A DNA stretch of 64,000 bases from Bacteroidales bacterium (GCA_017508895.1 JAFWRA010000247.1:1-64000); one strand, 5' to 3'. Counted from the first letter of the stretch, positions 40,987-50,351 are shown. Notes: generated by a model from the letters alone, not told the origin. Numbers and translations: made by a program.

Positions 40987-42207
40987 TTATTTGACGATTA
41001 GTTGTTTTGACACAACACTACTTTCGGTGGTTATCCTTACCATGTAAATTCCAGAGTCATATTGGCTTGTATGGATGGTGATTTGGTCTTCACCATTCAT
41101 TTCAAAGGTCTCGATAGCTTGCCCCAAAAGGTTGTAGATTTCAACCCGTTGCAAACCATCTTCAGTCAAGATATGGACGGCATCTTGAGCTGGATTGGGA
41201 TATATTGCCACCTGGTTTTCTTCGTTTTCTGAGACACCATCATGATTTAATCCTGCCAAGGTTGCCACCAACCCAAGGTTGAGTTCGGTGAAGCGTTTTG
41301 CTTGGTTCATGTTGTTGACACTTTGGCCTAAAACATCGTTTCTTGTGTGGATAAAAGGTGAACTGGCGTGAACATCTTCGAAAGGATGAATGGCAGCATA
41401 CCCATTGCGGTTGAAGGAGGAATAATCGCTGTCGCCCCAAGCTAGCCAGTTTTGGCGGATAGGCATATCAGGGAAATAAATATGGCTAAGGTTGTAGACA
41501 TAATTTGCAATGAGCGAATCTTGTGTGGTGTACATCAGATGGACATGAATGTCTGTGCCTTCTTTGAGGTAGCCTATCATGTCGAGGTTGAAATAGCCTA
41601 CAATGTCCATCCCTGCTTCGGCACAATCTGCCGCATAGGCTGCGCTACCTATCAGACCGATTTCTTCGGCACACCAGTTGGCAAAAATGAGGGTGCGGTC
41701 AAAGGTATAATTGCTTAACAATCTTGCAGTTTCAAGAATGCCTGCCACACCCGATGCATTGTCGTCGGCACCAGGAGAGCGGATGGTGTCGGGGTCGGCA
41801 CCATCGGAGTTCCATGAGTCGTAATGAGCCCCACATATCACGTACTCTTCAGGGGTCTTTGTGCCCCATTTTATAGCGAGAATGTTGTCAGCAGTCTCGA
41901 TGTCAGTGTCGGGGATAGAGAAATCGTGTAGCGCTACCGTGTCGAAACCCATTTGTTTGTAACGGCTTACAAGCCAGTCTTGTACTTCCCAAATATAACG
42001 ACTATCGTATCGGCGGTTGTGGTACGAACTTAGGTGGGCAATGCTTGCTTCGATACTATCGACAGAGACGGAATCCATGAGCGAACGGATTTCCTGGTTC
42101 TCGGTTCCAATCACTGGATAAGTATGCTCATAGATATGCGGTGCTTGCGCGATGCTCGCGAAGCTTACCGCCAAAAACAATGCGACAAATACTATTTTCT
42201 TCATCAT
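40987..42207 (-). CDS. Secreted M28-family metallopeptidase with T9SS sorting domain
   Basis: This 406-residue protein has a signal peptide (to about residue 22, ASIAQAPH). The M28 aminopeptidase domain follows: CGAHYDSW (first His/Asp ligand), SPGADDNASG (bridging Asp), NWCAEEIGLIGSAAYA (Glu pair) and FNLDMIGY. The last ~75 residues, from VAIYPNPAQDAVHIL to YMVRITTESSVVSKQLIVK, are a type A C-terminal sorting domain of the T9SS, with the PNP motif near the start. It should be exported and attached to the cell surface or released. Two ATG codons in a row (42207, 42204) start the gene. Confidence 0.92.
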   Translation of the reverse strand: MMKKIVFVALFLAVSFASIAQAPHIYEHTYPVIGTENQEIRSLMDSVSVDSIEASIAHLSSYHNRRYDSRYIWEVQDWLVSRYKQMGFDTVALHDFSIPDTDIETADNILAIKWGTKTPEEYVICGAHYDSWNSDGADPDTIRSPGADDNASGVAGILETARLLSNYTFDRTLIFANWCAEEIGLIGSAAYAADCAEAGMDIVGYFNLDMIGYLKEGTDIHVHLMYTTQDSLIANYVYNLSHIYFPDMPIRQNWLAWGDSDYSSFNRNGYAAIHPFEDVHASSPFIHTRNDVLGQSVNNMNQAKRFTELNLGLVATLAGLNHDGVSENEENQVAIYPNPAQDAVHILTEDGLQRVEIYNLLGQAIETFEMNGEDQITIHTSQYDSGIYMVRITTESSVVSKQLIVK

Positions 42208-42244
42208 AATACTCTATAATTCTCTCAATTTTTAATTCTCAATT

Positions 42245-42943
42245 CTATCCCAATCCTTTCACGTGTGGTTTGCCGGCAATAAAGTCCTTCAAGTAAAACG
42301 GTTCGAAATAAGCCACGTCGACAAACTGCTGTTTATGCAAAGCCTGTTCCGCCAAAAGACGCATATATGCCGCTGAGGGTCTGAAACCATCAACAATGCT
42401 GATATTAGGTTGGCTTTCAAACAATTTCTTTAACTTTGGTGCACCATCACCGAAAAGCCACAGCCGATGTGATTTGCGCAAGTCTTCGAAAGCGTTTTCA
42501 TCGATAACAAGAGCTTCAGTATCATTGATTTTCTGCAAGTTGGCATCGAAAACGGAAGCATATACCTCCATTCTTCGGGCATCAATCATGGGAATGAGGA
42601 TGTCGTCGGGTCCAATCTGGCTACCTAACTTTTCTTTCATGCCATGCGCCATGGCTTCCAACGTGTCGATAGCCATCAGAGGGAGGTCGGCAGCATAGCA
42701 GATGCCTTTTGCCGTACTTACTCCGATGCGTAGCCCTGTATAAGATCCTGGCCCTTTACTTACGGCTACTGCGTCCAATTGGGAATAACCAATGCCCGCT
42801 TCATTCATTACTTCATTGATGAAATTTGTAATCTTCTCAGAATGTGCATTTTGACCTTCAGTCTCACGCATTGCCAACGTACAACAAGCTGAATTAAGAG
42901 CGACCGAACAAACCGGAGTTGCCGTTTCTAAACATAGTATCAT
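42245..42943 (-). CDS. tsaB: tRNA threonylcarbamoyladenosine biosynthesis protein TsaB
   Basis: This 232-residue ASKHA-fold protein supports TsaD in making t6A37 on ANN-decoding tRNAs. ILCLETATPVCSVAL is at the N-terminus, AVSKGPGSYTGLRIGVSTAKGI is the signature block, and PMIDARRMEVYASVF follows. Such proteins lack full catalytic residues and act as a scaffold. It has a -7 box upstream and stands between divergent and convergent neighbours, opposite to the surrounding plus-strand trend. Confidence 0.93.
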   Translation of the reverse strand: MILCLETATPVCSVALNSACCTLAMRETEGQNAHSEKITNFINEVMNEAGIGYSQLDAVAVSKGPGSYTGLRIGVSTAKGICYAADLPLMAIDTLEAMAHGMKEKLGSQIGPDDILIPMIDARRMEVYASVFDANLQKINDTEALVIDENAFEDLRKSHRLWLFGDGAPKLKKLFESQPNISIVDGFRPSAAYMRLLAEQALHKQQFVDVAYFEPFYLKDFIAGKPHVKGLG

Positions 42944-42965
42944 TGTTGCATATTTTTTAGTGGTG

Positions 42966-42973
42966 CAAAAATA
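42966..42973 (-). promoter_or_regulatory. -7 box for tsaB
   Basis: TATTTTTG followed by CACC on the minus strand fits TAnnTTTG, 22 bases before the tsaB ATG. Confidence 0.6.
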
Positions 42974-43054
42974 AACAATTTTAAAATCTAACTCGCTATT
43001 TCAGTGTTTATTAATTATTATATAATAAAAAGGGCAATGTATTGAAAAAAAACA

Positions 43055-43062
43055 TATATTTG
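43055..43062 (+). promoter_or_regulatory. -7 box for the DNA methyltransferase gene
   Basis: TATATTTG followed by CAAG fits TAnnTTTG. The leader to the chosen start at 43154 would be about 85 bases. Confidence 0.5.
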
Positions 43063-43138
43063 CAAGTTTTAAATACCGTATTATGCGGTTTTGTATGGTG
43101 TTGAAAAAGAGTTCGTTAAGAGTTTTTTAATGGGACTT

Positions 43139-43144
43139 AGGAGG
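43139..43144 (+). promoter_or_regulatory. Shine-Dalgarno AGGAGG deciding the methyltransferase start
   Basis: AGGAGG lies nine bases before the ATG at 43154. A perfect Shine-Dalgarno is unusual in this phylum. It favours this start over the upstream TTG (43091) or ATG (43130) in the same frame. Confidence 0.6.
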
Positions 43145-43153
43145 CGAAGCTGT

Positions 43154-44872
43154 ATGAAGTCGGAAACAACAAAAATGATTTCAAAAGCCACAAGACGGAA
43201 TTGGGACAAATTGCGGTTGAGTGAAAAAGACCGTTTGACGAAAAGAGCCAATAAAGTCCGCTCGCAAAAAATCATTGTTCCCGAAGGCTATGTAAGCGCG
43301 GGTAGTCTACCTCGATTTGTTGAGGATTTGAAAGCCCAGCAGTATCAAATCAAGGACTTGATTTTCAGTCTTTGCGCTGCCTATTTGGAACACAACAGAG
43401 TCAATCAGGACAACAAGAATCGTTTTTTTGAGGAATACACGCATTATGAAAGACTGCCGCTGTCGATACCAAGACAGATTCTGAAAAACAGGCAGGACGA
43501 TTGGATTGGTTATGTGTATCAGTCGCTTACGACAGAGGGGAGCCGCATTTTGACAGGCTTGTACTATACAAAGCCCGTTATTGTCGAAGAGATGCTTTCC
43601 GAGGTGCAAGTTTATGAAGGACAACGGTTTTTGGATCCTTGTTGCGGAAGTGGCATTTTTTTACTGAAAGTCAAAGGGGCGAGTCTTGAACAGCTTTTTG
43701 GCATCGACAACGATCCACTCGCAGTAATGATTGCCAAAGCGAATCTCATCGTGAGGTTCAATGAATCAAATACTTATCCTCAAATTTTCCAGATAGATTT
43801 CCTACAGCACGCCCAATCGGCCTTGGCAGGATTGAAGTTTGATTATATCATTACAAATCCGCCATGGGGCAGTGAAAAACGCAAAAAGCACAGTTCTGAT
43901 ATCATCCAGTCGAACGAGCAGGCGACTTTGTTCTTTACAGAGTCATATAAGTTTTTGAACGACAAAGGGATATTGCACTTCCTTATGCCGTCGTCGGTGC
44001 TGAAAATCAAGGTTCACGCCGATTTGCGCCGTTTTGTGGCACAAGAAACTTGTATTGATACGTTGAAGCTTTACCATGAGCGTTTCAAGGGTGTGTTTAC
44101 GGATTTCATTAGTCTGAAAGTCAGAAAATCCCCAGTGAGTGGCTGTCAAACCTATTGGGTCAAGACGGCCCGACATGAGGTGTTCAAGAAGACGTGGCAA
44201 CCTGGTAATGATGACTTTTGTGCGCTTCCTTTGCTTGACGACCGCACCGAAAAAATCCTTTCTAAAGCAGATCGCCTGCGTCATGATGACCTCTCCCATA
44301 GCCAATGGGCTTTGGGAATCATCACTGGAAACAATGCTAAAGTTCTGAAAGACAGACCGCAGAAGGACTTGGAATCCATTTTTATGGGTAAGGATATTAC
44401 GAAATACGGCTTGAAGAAAGCAAGCCGTTACATCAAATACAACCGTGCTGATTTTCAGCAGTGTGCAAAAGATGAATTCTACCGCGCAAAGGAGAAATTG
44501 GTGTATAAATTCGTCTCAAGCCGTCTCTGCTTTACTTACGATAATCAGCAACGCCTATTCCTCAACAGTGCCAATATCCTCATTCCTCAAGTGGATGGCA
44601 TGAGTATCAAGACGGTGTTGGCATTCCTCAATTCGGAGTTGTTTAACTTTTTGTATGTCAAACGCTTCAACGACCTCAAGATATTGAAAGGCAACCTTTC
44701 GGCTTTGCCTTTCCCCAAGATTACGGCAGATCTAGACAGACAGTTCACAGCCCTCGTTGACCGCGCTTTGGATGGAGACAAGGATGCTCCAAAAGAGATT
44801 GATAATTTAATATTTACATTGTATCAACTTGATACAGAAGAGGTTGACCTGATTTTAAATCTTGAATCTTAA
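43154..44872 (+). CDS. Solitary N6-adenine DNA methyltransferase (TaqI-like)
   Basis: This 572-residue protein has the gamma-class order. Motif X is LTGLYYTKPVIVEEML, motif I FLDPCCGSGIFLL (about 160-172) and motif IV NPPW (about 235). A C-terminal target-recognition region follows with WALGIITGNNAKVL, FMGKDITKYGLK and SAPFPKI-like segments (ALPFPKI), as in TaqI_C. It should methylate adenine at N6 in a specific DNA site. No restriction endonuclease is next to it; the neighbours are tsaB and galE. It is either an orphan (regulatory or defensive) methyltransferase or a fused type IIG enzyme without a visible nuclease domain (the first 120 residues carry no PD-ExK). Base use does not look unlike its neighbours. 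Confidence 0.85.
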   Translation: MKSETTKMISKATRRNWDKLRLSEKDRLTKRANKVRSQKIIVPEGYVSAGSLPRFVEDLKAQQYQIKDLIFSLCAAYLEHNRVNQDNKNRFFEEYTHYERLPLSIPRQILKNRQDDWIGYVYQSLTTEGSRILTGLYYTKPVIVEEMLSEVQVYEGQRFLDPCCGSGIFLLKVKGASLEQLFGIDNDPLAVMIAKANLIVRFNESNTYPQIFQIDFLQHAQSALAGLKFDYIITNPPWGSEKRKKHSSDIIQSNEQATLFFTESYKFLNDKGILHFLMPSSVLKIKVHADLRRFVAQETCIDTLKLYHERFKGVFTDFISLKVRKSPVSGCQTYWVKTARHEVFKKTWQPGNDDFCALPLLDDRTEKILSKADRLRHDDLSHSQWALGIITGNNAKVLKDRPQKDLESIFMGKDITKYGLKKASRYIKYNRADFQQCAKDEFYRAKEKLVYKFVSSRLCFTYDNQQRLFLNSANILIPQVDGMSIKTVLAFLNSELFNFLYVKRFNDLKILKGNLSALPFPKITADLDRQFTALVDRALDGDKDAPKEIDNLIFTLYQLDTEEVDLILNLES

Positions 44873-44876
44873 ATCC

Positions 44877-45887
44877 ATGAATATCTTAGTCACAGGCGGC
44901 GCCGGCTTCATCGGCTCGCACACTTTAGTGGAACTCACTGCCTCAGGTCACGAGACCGTTGTCATCGACAACCTCAGTAACTCCAACCGCAAGTCGTTGG
45001 AGCGCGTGACGGAACTGACGGGTAAGGAAATCCCTTTTTATGAAGTCGACATCCGCGACCGCGAAGGCCTCAACCGTGTGATGGAAGCCCATCGTTTCGA
45101 TGCCTGCATCCACTTCGCTGGGCTAAAGGCCGTGGGCGAGAGCGTGGAAAAACCTTGGGAATACTACGAAAACAACATCAGCGGCACACTGACTTTGCTT
45201 GATGTGATGCGTCAACATAGATGCAAAAACATCATCTTCTCTTCGTCGGCCACCGTCTATGGCGACCCTGCCATCATCCCCATCACGGAGGAGTGCCCCA
45301 AGGGACATTGCACCAATCCATACGGCCAGACCAAGAGCATGCTTGAGGAAATCATGATGGATATGCAGAAAGCCGACAAGGAATGGAACATCGTGTTGTT
45401 GCGCTATTTCAATCCCATCGGTGCCCATCCCAGTGGTAGGATAGGGGAGAACCCCAACGGCATCCCGAACAACTTGATGCCTTACGTCACACAAGTTGCT
45501 GTGGGCAAGCGTGCTGAGTTGGGCGTATTCGGCAATGACTATCCAACCCCTGACGGCACTGGTGTCCGCGACTACATCCATGTCGTCGATTTGGCACGTG
45601 GCCACGTGGCTGCCTTGCAAGCCATCGAACGGAACTGCGGTTGTGCCATTTATAACCTCGGCACGGGACACGGTTACTCGGTGTTGGACGTGGTGAAGAC
45701 CTTTGAGAAGGTCAACGGCATCAAGATTCCGTACAGCATTAAGCCCAGACGTGCGGGCGACATCGCCACCTGTTATTCCAATCCCGCCAAGGCCGAACGA
45801 GAATTAGGCTGGAAAGCACAATTCGGCCTCGAAGAGATGTGTCGCGACTCATGGAACTGGCAAAGAAACAACCCTAACGGATATTAG
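44877..45887 (+). CDS. galE: UDP-glucose 4-epimerase
   Basis: This 336-residue extended SDR enzyme interconverts UDP-Glc and UDP-Gal. MNILVTGGAGFIGSHTLVEL is the NAD motif. FSSSATVYG and YGQTKSMLEEIMMD contain the catalytic Ser and Tyr-Lys, and DYIHVVDLARGHVAA is typical. The ATG at 44877 is used, four bases after the methyltransferase stop; an in-frame TTG 15 bases earlier overlaps the previous gene. UDP-Gal could feed the polysaccharide locus to the right. Confidence 0.95.
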   Translation: MNILVTGGAGFIGSHTLVELTASGHETVVIDNLSNSNRKSLERVTELTGKEIPFYEVDIRDREGLNRVMEAHRFDACIHFAGLKAVGESVEKPWEYYENNISGTLTLLDVMRQHRCKNIIFSSSATVYGDPAIIPITEECPKGHCTNPYGQTKSMLEEIMMDMQKADKEWNIVLLRYFNPIGAHPSGRIGENPNGIPNNLMPYVTQVAVGKRAELGVFGNDYPTPDGTGVRDYIHVVDLARGHVAALQAIERNCGCAIYNLGTGHGYSVLDVVKTFEKVNGIKIPYSIKPRRAGDIATCYSNPAKAERELGWKAQFGLEEMCRDSWNWQRNNPNGY

Positions 45888-45895
45888 TTTTTGGG

Positions 45896-45909
45896 TCGGC
45901 TTAAGCCGA
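45896..45909. repeat. Perfect 14-bp palindrome after galE
   Basis: TCGGCTTAAGCCGA is its own reverse complement, eight bases after the galE stop. It has no T-run, so terminator function is doubtful. It may be a protein-binding site. Confidence 0.45.
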
Positions 45910-45942
45910 GAAATCATCCAAAATCTTCATTAGTCACATGGA

Positions 45943-46032
45943 ATGTTGGTTAATTTCTCAAAGGATCGCCTTTATAGCGAATGGTACATCCGAGACAATG
46001 ACGGTGAAATAGAAAAAGTAAGATTATTATAA
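45943..46032 (+). CDS. Possible 29-residue ORF or gene remnant
   Basis: An ATG-to-TAA frame of 29 residues, containing SEWYIRDNDGEIEKVRLL, lies in the 208-base galE-rmlA gap. Its composition is protein-like, so it may be a decayed fragment or a leader-type ORF. No ribosome-binding site or family is recognised. This is a low-confidence entry. Confidence 0.2.
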   Translation: MLVNFSKDRLYSEWYIRDNDGEIEKVRLL

Positions 46033-46033
46033 A

Positions 46034-46070
46034 ATTTTGAGAGATTTTTCAAATTGATTTTGAGAGATTT
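46034..46070. repeat. Direct repeat upstream of rmlA
   Basis: ATTTTGAGAGATTT occurs at 46034-46047 and again at 46057-46070, 23 bp apart (about two helical turns). It is 26 bases before the rmlA start and could be an operator, but no regulator is known. Confidence 0.5.
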
Positions 46071-46095
46071 CTTGCGAAGCAATCCCTAAACAACT

Positions 46096-47013
46096 ATGAA
46101 AGGAATAGTATTAGCAGGAGGTTCAGGAACCCGCCTCTATCCCATCACCAAGGGAGTGAGCAAGCAGTTGCTCCCCATCTACGACAAGCCGATGGTGTAT
46201 TATCCCATCAGTGCTTTGATGCTTGCGGGCATCCGCGACATCCTGATTATCAGCACGCCATATGACCTGCCTGGCTTCAAGCGTCTTTTGGGCGACGGCT
46301 CCGATTATGGTGTCCATTTCGAATACGCCGAACAGCCCTCCCCCGATGGTCTGGCCCAAGCCTTCGTCATCGGTGAGAAGTTCATCGGCGACGACTGCGC
46401 TTGTCTCGTTTTGGGCGACAACATCTTCTACGGCAATGGTTTCACCAAGATGCTTGAGGATGCAGTACGTACTGCCGAAGAAGAAAACAAAGCCACTGTG
46501 TTTGGCTATTGGGTCGCCGACCCCGAGCGTTACGGCGTGGCCGAGTTCGATAAACAAGGCAACTGCATCAGCATAGAGGAGAAACCCAAGCAACCTAAGA
46601 GCAACTATGCTGTGGTGGGCTTGTATTTCTATCCCAACAAGGTCGTTGACGTAGCCAAACACATCAAACCTTCTGCAAGAGGCGAGTTGGAAATCACTAC
46701 GGTGAACCAAGAGTTCTTGAAAGACGGTGAACTGAAGGTGCAGACCCTTGGTCGCGGCTTTGCATGGTTGGACACGGGCACGCACGACTCGCTGAGCGAG
46801 GCCTCCACTTTTGTGGAAGTCATCGAAAAACGCACTGGTCTGAAGGTCGCCTGTTTGGAAGGTATCGCCTATCGTCGTGGCTGGATTACCGAGGAGAAGA
46901 TGCTCCAATTAGCCCAACCCATGATCAAGAACGAGTACGGTCAGTATCTGTTGCGTGTCATCGATGAGATGAAGGAAGAGGTCAATTCTGAGACACTTAG
47001 AAAACTACGCTAA
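46096..47013 (+). CDS. rmlA: Glucose-1-phosphate thymidylyltransferase
   Basis: This 305-residue enzyme makes dTDP-glucose. [34 protein letters not shown] is the classic start. [32 protein letters not shown] and [15 protein letters not shown] carry the active-site Asp and metal ligands. It is the first gene of a cluster making a 3-amino-dideoxy sugar. It is followed 11 bases later by rmlB; rmlC and rmlD are absent, which argues against rhamnose. Confidence 0.96.
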   Translation: MKGIVLAGGSGTRLYPITKGVSKQLLPIYDKPMVYYPISALMLAGIRDILIISTPYDLPGFKRLLGDGSDYGVHFEYAEQPSPDGLAQAFVIGEKFIGDDCACLVLGDNIFYGNGFTKMLEDAVRTAEEENKATVFGYWVADPERYGVAEFDKQGNCISIEEKPKQPKSNYAVVGLYFYPNKVVDVAKHIKPSARGELEITTVNQEFLKDGELKVQTLGRGFAWLDTGTHDSLSEASTFVEVIEKRTGLKVACLEGIAYRRGWITEEKMLQLAQPMIKNEYGQYLLRVIDEMKEEVNSETLRKLR

Positions 47014-47024
47014 AAACAAAAACC

Positions 47025-48167
47025 ATGACATACAAACGTTCCATCATCATCACTGGCGGAGCAGGTTTCATCGGCAACCATGTCGTCCGTCTATTCGTCA
47101 ACAAATATCCCGAATACAAAATCATCAACCTCGACAAGCTGACCTATGCAGGCAACCTCGCCAACCTGAAGGACATTGAGGATAAGCCGAACTATCGCTT
47201 CGTCAAGATGGACATCTGCGACTTTGAAGGCGTGTATAAGCTGATGCAGGACGAGCACGTCGACGGCATCATACACCTCGCTGCAGAGAGTCATGTGGAC
47301 CGCAGCATCAAGGACCCGTTTACCTTTGCACAGACCAATGTAATGGGAACATTGTCCATGTTGCAGGCAGCCAAGTTGTATTGGGAAACCTTGCCTGAGA
47401 AATGGGAAGGCAAACGCTTCTACCATATCAGCACCGACGAAGTTTACGGTGCCCTCGAGCTCACCCATCCCCAAGGCATTGAACCTCCATTCAGCACCAA
47501 AGCCAGCAGTGGCAAGCACCATTTGGCCTACGGCGACAAGTTCTTCACCGAAGACTTGAAATACCAACCCCATAGTCCTTACAGTGCAGCCAAGGCAAGC
47601 AGCGACCACTTTGTGCGCGCGTTCCACGACACTTATGGCATGCCTACCGTGGTGACCAACTGCTCCAACAACTACGGTCCATACCAGTTTCCCGAGAAGC
47701 TCATCCCGCTGTTCATCAACAACATCCGCCACCGCAAACCGTTGCCTGTCTACGGCAAGGGCGAGAACGTGCGCGACTGGCTCTATGTGGTGGACCATGC
47801 CCGTGCAATCGACCTTATCTTCCATGAGGGCAAAATTGCAGAGACCTACAACATCGGTGGCTTCAACGAATGGAAGAACATCGACCTCATCAAGGTCTTG
47901 ATCAATACCGTTGACCGCCTGCTGGGTCGCCCAGAAGGTGCTGATATGGACTTGATTACCTACGTCACCGACCGTGCTGGCCACGACATGCGTTACGCCA
48001 TCGACTCGACCAAACTCCAGAAAGAACTCGGCTGGGAGCCCTCCTTGCAGTTCGAGGAAGGCATCGAAAAGACCGTCCGCTGGTATTTGGACAATCAGGA
48101 ATGGATGGACAATGTGACTTCGGGTGACTACCAGAAGTATTACGAGGATATGTATAAGAACAGATGA
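47025..48167 (+). CDS. rmlB: dTDP-glucose 4,6-dehydratase
   Basis: This 380-residue SDR enzyme makes dTDP-4-keto-6-deoxyglucose. IITGGAGFIGNHVVRLF is the NAD motif. HLAAESHVDRSIKDP, STDEVYGAL (catalytic Asp-Glu) and YSAAKASSDHFVRA (Tyr-Lys) are all present. It is slightly long for the family, with an insert of about 25 residues after STDEVYG (GIEPPFSTKASSGKHHLAYG). It overlaps the ketoisomerase gene as ATGA. Confidence 0.95.
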   Translation: MTYKRSIIITGGAGFIGNHVVRLFVNKYPEYKIINLDKLTYAGNLANLKDIEDKPNYRFVKMDICDFEGVYKLMQDEHVDGIIHLAAESHVDRSIKDPFTFAQTNVMGTLSMLQAAKLYWETLPEKWEGKRFYHISTDEVYGALELTHPQGIEPPFSTKASSGKHHLAYGDKFFTEDLKYQPHSPYSAAKASSDHFVRAFHDTYGMPTVVTNCSNNYGPYQFPEKLIPLFINNIRHRKPLPVYGKGENVRDWLYVVDHARAIDLIFHEGKIAETYNIGGFNEWKNIDLIKVLINTVDRLLGRPEGADMDLITYVTDRAGHDMRYAIDSTKLQKELGWEPSLQFEEGIEKTVRWYLDNQEWMDNVTSGDYQKYYEDMYKNR

Positions 48168-49045
48168 TGAGCGTTGATGAGGCGAAAATAATAAACCTGC
48201 CCAAATTGTTGGATGCCAGAGGAAACCTCTCCTTCGCTGAACAATTTGCCCAGATGCCTTTTGAAATCCGTCGCGTTTATTGGCTGTATGATGTTCCAGG
48301 AGGTATCAACCGAGGCGGACATGCGGAGATCAACAACGAGGAACTGGTGATTGCCTTATCGGGCTCTTTTGAGATTTTGATCAATGACGGTGAGCACACC
48401 CGCACCTTTACCTTAAACCGTTCCTATTACGGTCTTTATATCCCAAAGGGGGTATGGCGTGAGATTCGGGAGTTCTCTACCAATGCCGTGGCACTGGAGT
48501 TTGGGAGCATCCCTTATAGCGAAGACGACTACATCAGAGACTATGATGCGTTTTGCGAATTTGCAAAGCATCCGATGGAGCCCCGCTTGGTTCGACCCTT
48601 GCCCGTCCCATCACATCTTGAGAAAAAATGTTTTCATGTCGAGGATTGTTCGATAATGGAATTGGACAAGCATCACAGCGACCGAAAGGGTAATCTCACT
48701 GTGGTTGAGAATGGGACGATGTTTCCTTTTAGTACCAAAAGGGTGTATTATCTTTATGATGTCCCGGGAGGAGCTTCGCGTGGTGCCCATGCGCATAAAA
48801 CCTTGGAACAACTGATAGTTGCAGTATCTGGTTCCTTCAGGGTGTCGTTGGATGATGGAACGAACAAAAAGACTTTTTTCTTGAATCGTCCTTATCAAGG
48901 GCTTTATGTCAGGCCAGGCTTGTGGAGAGATCTCGAGGATTTCTCGTCGGGTGCGGTGTGCATGGTGTTGGCTTCGGAAGTTTACCAAGCCGAAGACTAT
49001 ATCAGAGATTATGATGCGTTTTTGGAGTTTAGAAGTCGTTTGTAA
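48164..49045 (+). CDS. Tandem FdtA/QdtA-like sugar 3,4-ketoisomerase
   Basis: This 293-residue protein is two cupin units in a row (1-135, 155-293), each starting with an RRVYWLYDVPGG-like strand and ending with DDYIRDYDAF. FdtA/QdtA enzymes isomerise dTDP-4-keto-6-deoxyglucose to the 3-keto form. The active-site His pair is HAH (209-211) in the second unit but HAE (53-55) in the first, so the first may be inactive. Typical FdtA proteins are a single ~140-residue unit; this is a duplication in one chain. The start overlaps rmlB (ATGA); ATG 48167 is an alternative. It is directly followed by the aminotransferase. Whether the product is the galacto (FdtA) or gluco (QdtA) form is not clear. Confidence 0.86.
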   Translation: MMSVDEAKIINLPKLLDARGNLSFAEQFAQMPFEIRRVYWLYDVPGGINRGGHAEINNEELVIALSGSFEILINDGEHTRTFTLNRSYYGLYIPKGVWREIREFSTNAVALEFGSIPYSEDDYIRDYDAFCEFAKHPMEPRLVRPLPVPSHLEKKCFHVEDCSIMELDKHHSDRKGNLTVVENGTMFPFSTKRVYYLYDVPGGASRGAHAHKTLEQLIVAVSGSFRVSLDDGTNKKTFFLNRPYQGLYVRPGLWRDLEDFSSGAVCMVLASEVYQAEDYIRDYDAFLEFRSRL

Positions 49046-49058
49046 AGCTAATTCTTAG

Positions 49059-50168
49059 ATGATGAACATCCCCTTTCTTTCATTAAAAGACGTGACAGCC
49101 CTTCACGGTGATGAGATCAATGAGGCTGTCACCCGTGTGATAAATAGCGGTTGGTACTTGCAAGGCAAGGAAAACGAACGTTTCGAGGCGGACTATGCAA
49201 AGTTTATCGGCACCAAATATGCCATTGGTTGTGCCAACGGTTTGGATGCGTTGATTTGGATTTTCCGCGCTTATAAAGAACTTGGTGTAATGCAAGATGG
49301 CGATGAAGTAATTGTTCCTGCTAACACTTACATTGCTACTATTTTAGCCATCACCGAAAACAACCTCAAGCCCATTTTGGTTGAACCTAAGCTGAACACT
49401 TTGGAAATCGACGACGACAAGATAGAAGAACGGATTACATCCAAGACCAAGGCTATCTGTATTGTCCATCTCTATGGTCGCAACGCATATACCGATAAAA
49501 TTGGAGCGTTATGCAAGAAATATAACTTGAAACTGGTTGAAGATAACGCTCAAGCTCACGGTTGCAAACACACTGATGGTCGTATAACAGGTAGTATTGG
49601 CGATGCAGCAGGTCATTCGTTCTATCCTGGCAAGAATCTTGGGGCCTTAGGTGACGGTGGAGCCGTAACTACCAACGACGAGGAGTTGGCAATAACTGTT
49701 CGCACTTTGGCCAATTACGGTTCTTCCAAAAAGTATGTCTTCAAATATACGGGCCGCAACAGCCGTTTGGATGAAATCCAGGCAGCAGTGTTGGATGTGA
49801 AGTTGAAATACTTGGTGGAAGACAACGCACACCGCAAGGCGGTAGCCAATTATTATTACGACCACATCAAGCATCCGCTGATTTCCCTTCCCGACCGTTT
49901 GCCTGACAGCCAGAATGTTTACCATCTCTTCCCCATCCTTTGCGAGAAGCGCGATACATTGCATGATTATCTTGAAAAGAACGGCGTGGGAACCATCATT
50001 CATTATCCCATCGCCCCCCACAAACAGGAATGTTATAAGGAATGGAATGGGATGACTTTGCCGATTACGGAATACATTGCCGATCATGAGCTGAGCCTGC
50101 CCATTGGACCAACTATCACCTTGGACGAGGTGGATTACGTTGTTGATTTGATCAATCGTTTTGAATAA
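49059..50168 (+). CDS. DegT/DnrJ/EryC1/StrS sugar aminotransferase, FdtB-like
   Basis: This 369-residue PLP enzyme adds an amino group at C3 of the dTDP-3-keto sugar made by its neighbour. It has [34 protein letters not shown] (Asp for the PLP ring) and [17 protein letters not shown] with the catalytic Lys192. With RmlA, RmlB and the ketoisomerase it should give dTDP-3-amino-3,6-dideoxyhexose (Fuc3N or Qui3N). The expected N-acetyltransferase (FdtC) is not adjacent. The start is the double ATG at 49059. Confidence 0.92.
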   Translation: MMNIPFLSLKDVTALHGDEINEAVTRVINSGWYLQGKENERFEADYAKFIGTKYAIGCANGLDALIWIFRAYKELGVMQDGDEVIVPANTYIATILAITENNLKPILVEPKLNTLEIDDDKIEERITSKTKAICIVHLYGRNAYTDKIGALCKKYNLKLVEDNAQAHGCKHTDGRITGSIGDAAGHSFYPGKNLGALGDGGAVTTNDEELAITVRTLANYGSSKKYVFKYTGRNSRLDEIQAAVLDVKLKYLVEDNAHRKAVANYYYDHIKHPLISLPDRLPDSQNVYHLFPILCEKRDTLHDYLEKNGVGTIIHYPIAPHKQECYKEWNGMTLPITEYIADHELSLPIGPTITLDEVDYVVDLINRFE

Positions 50169-50351
50169 CCACATCAGTGAGTGCAACGAATTACATATCG
50201 TTTTTTAGAAACAAAGGCATTCGTTACGGTGTCGTTGTGAGTCCTTTTCCGTAATCTCAGACTGGGACGACGGGTGTAACCCGAACCTAGTCGAAACGTT
50301 AGATAATAAATTAACTAATTGAAAACTAAATAAATACTCACAAAAAAATAA

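Noticed and set aside
42257..42265. TTTCACGTG, half of a parS site
   Set aside because: Only nine bases match; the other half diverges, and it lies at the end of tsaB.
47091..47984. 297-codon frame antisense to rmlB
   Set aside because: Shadow of a clear RmlB; no start context and no protein family.
46096..50168. dTDP-L-rhamnose pathway
   Set aside because: rmlA and rmlB are present but rmlC and rmlD are not; the next genes are a ketoisomerase and an aminotransferase.
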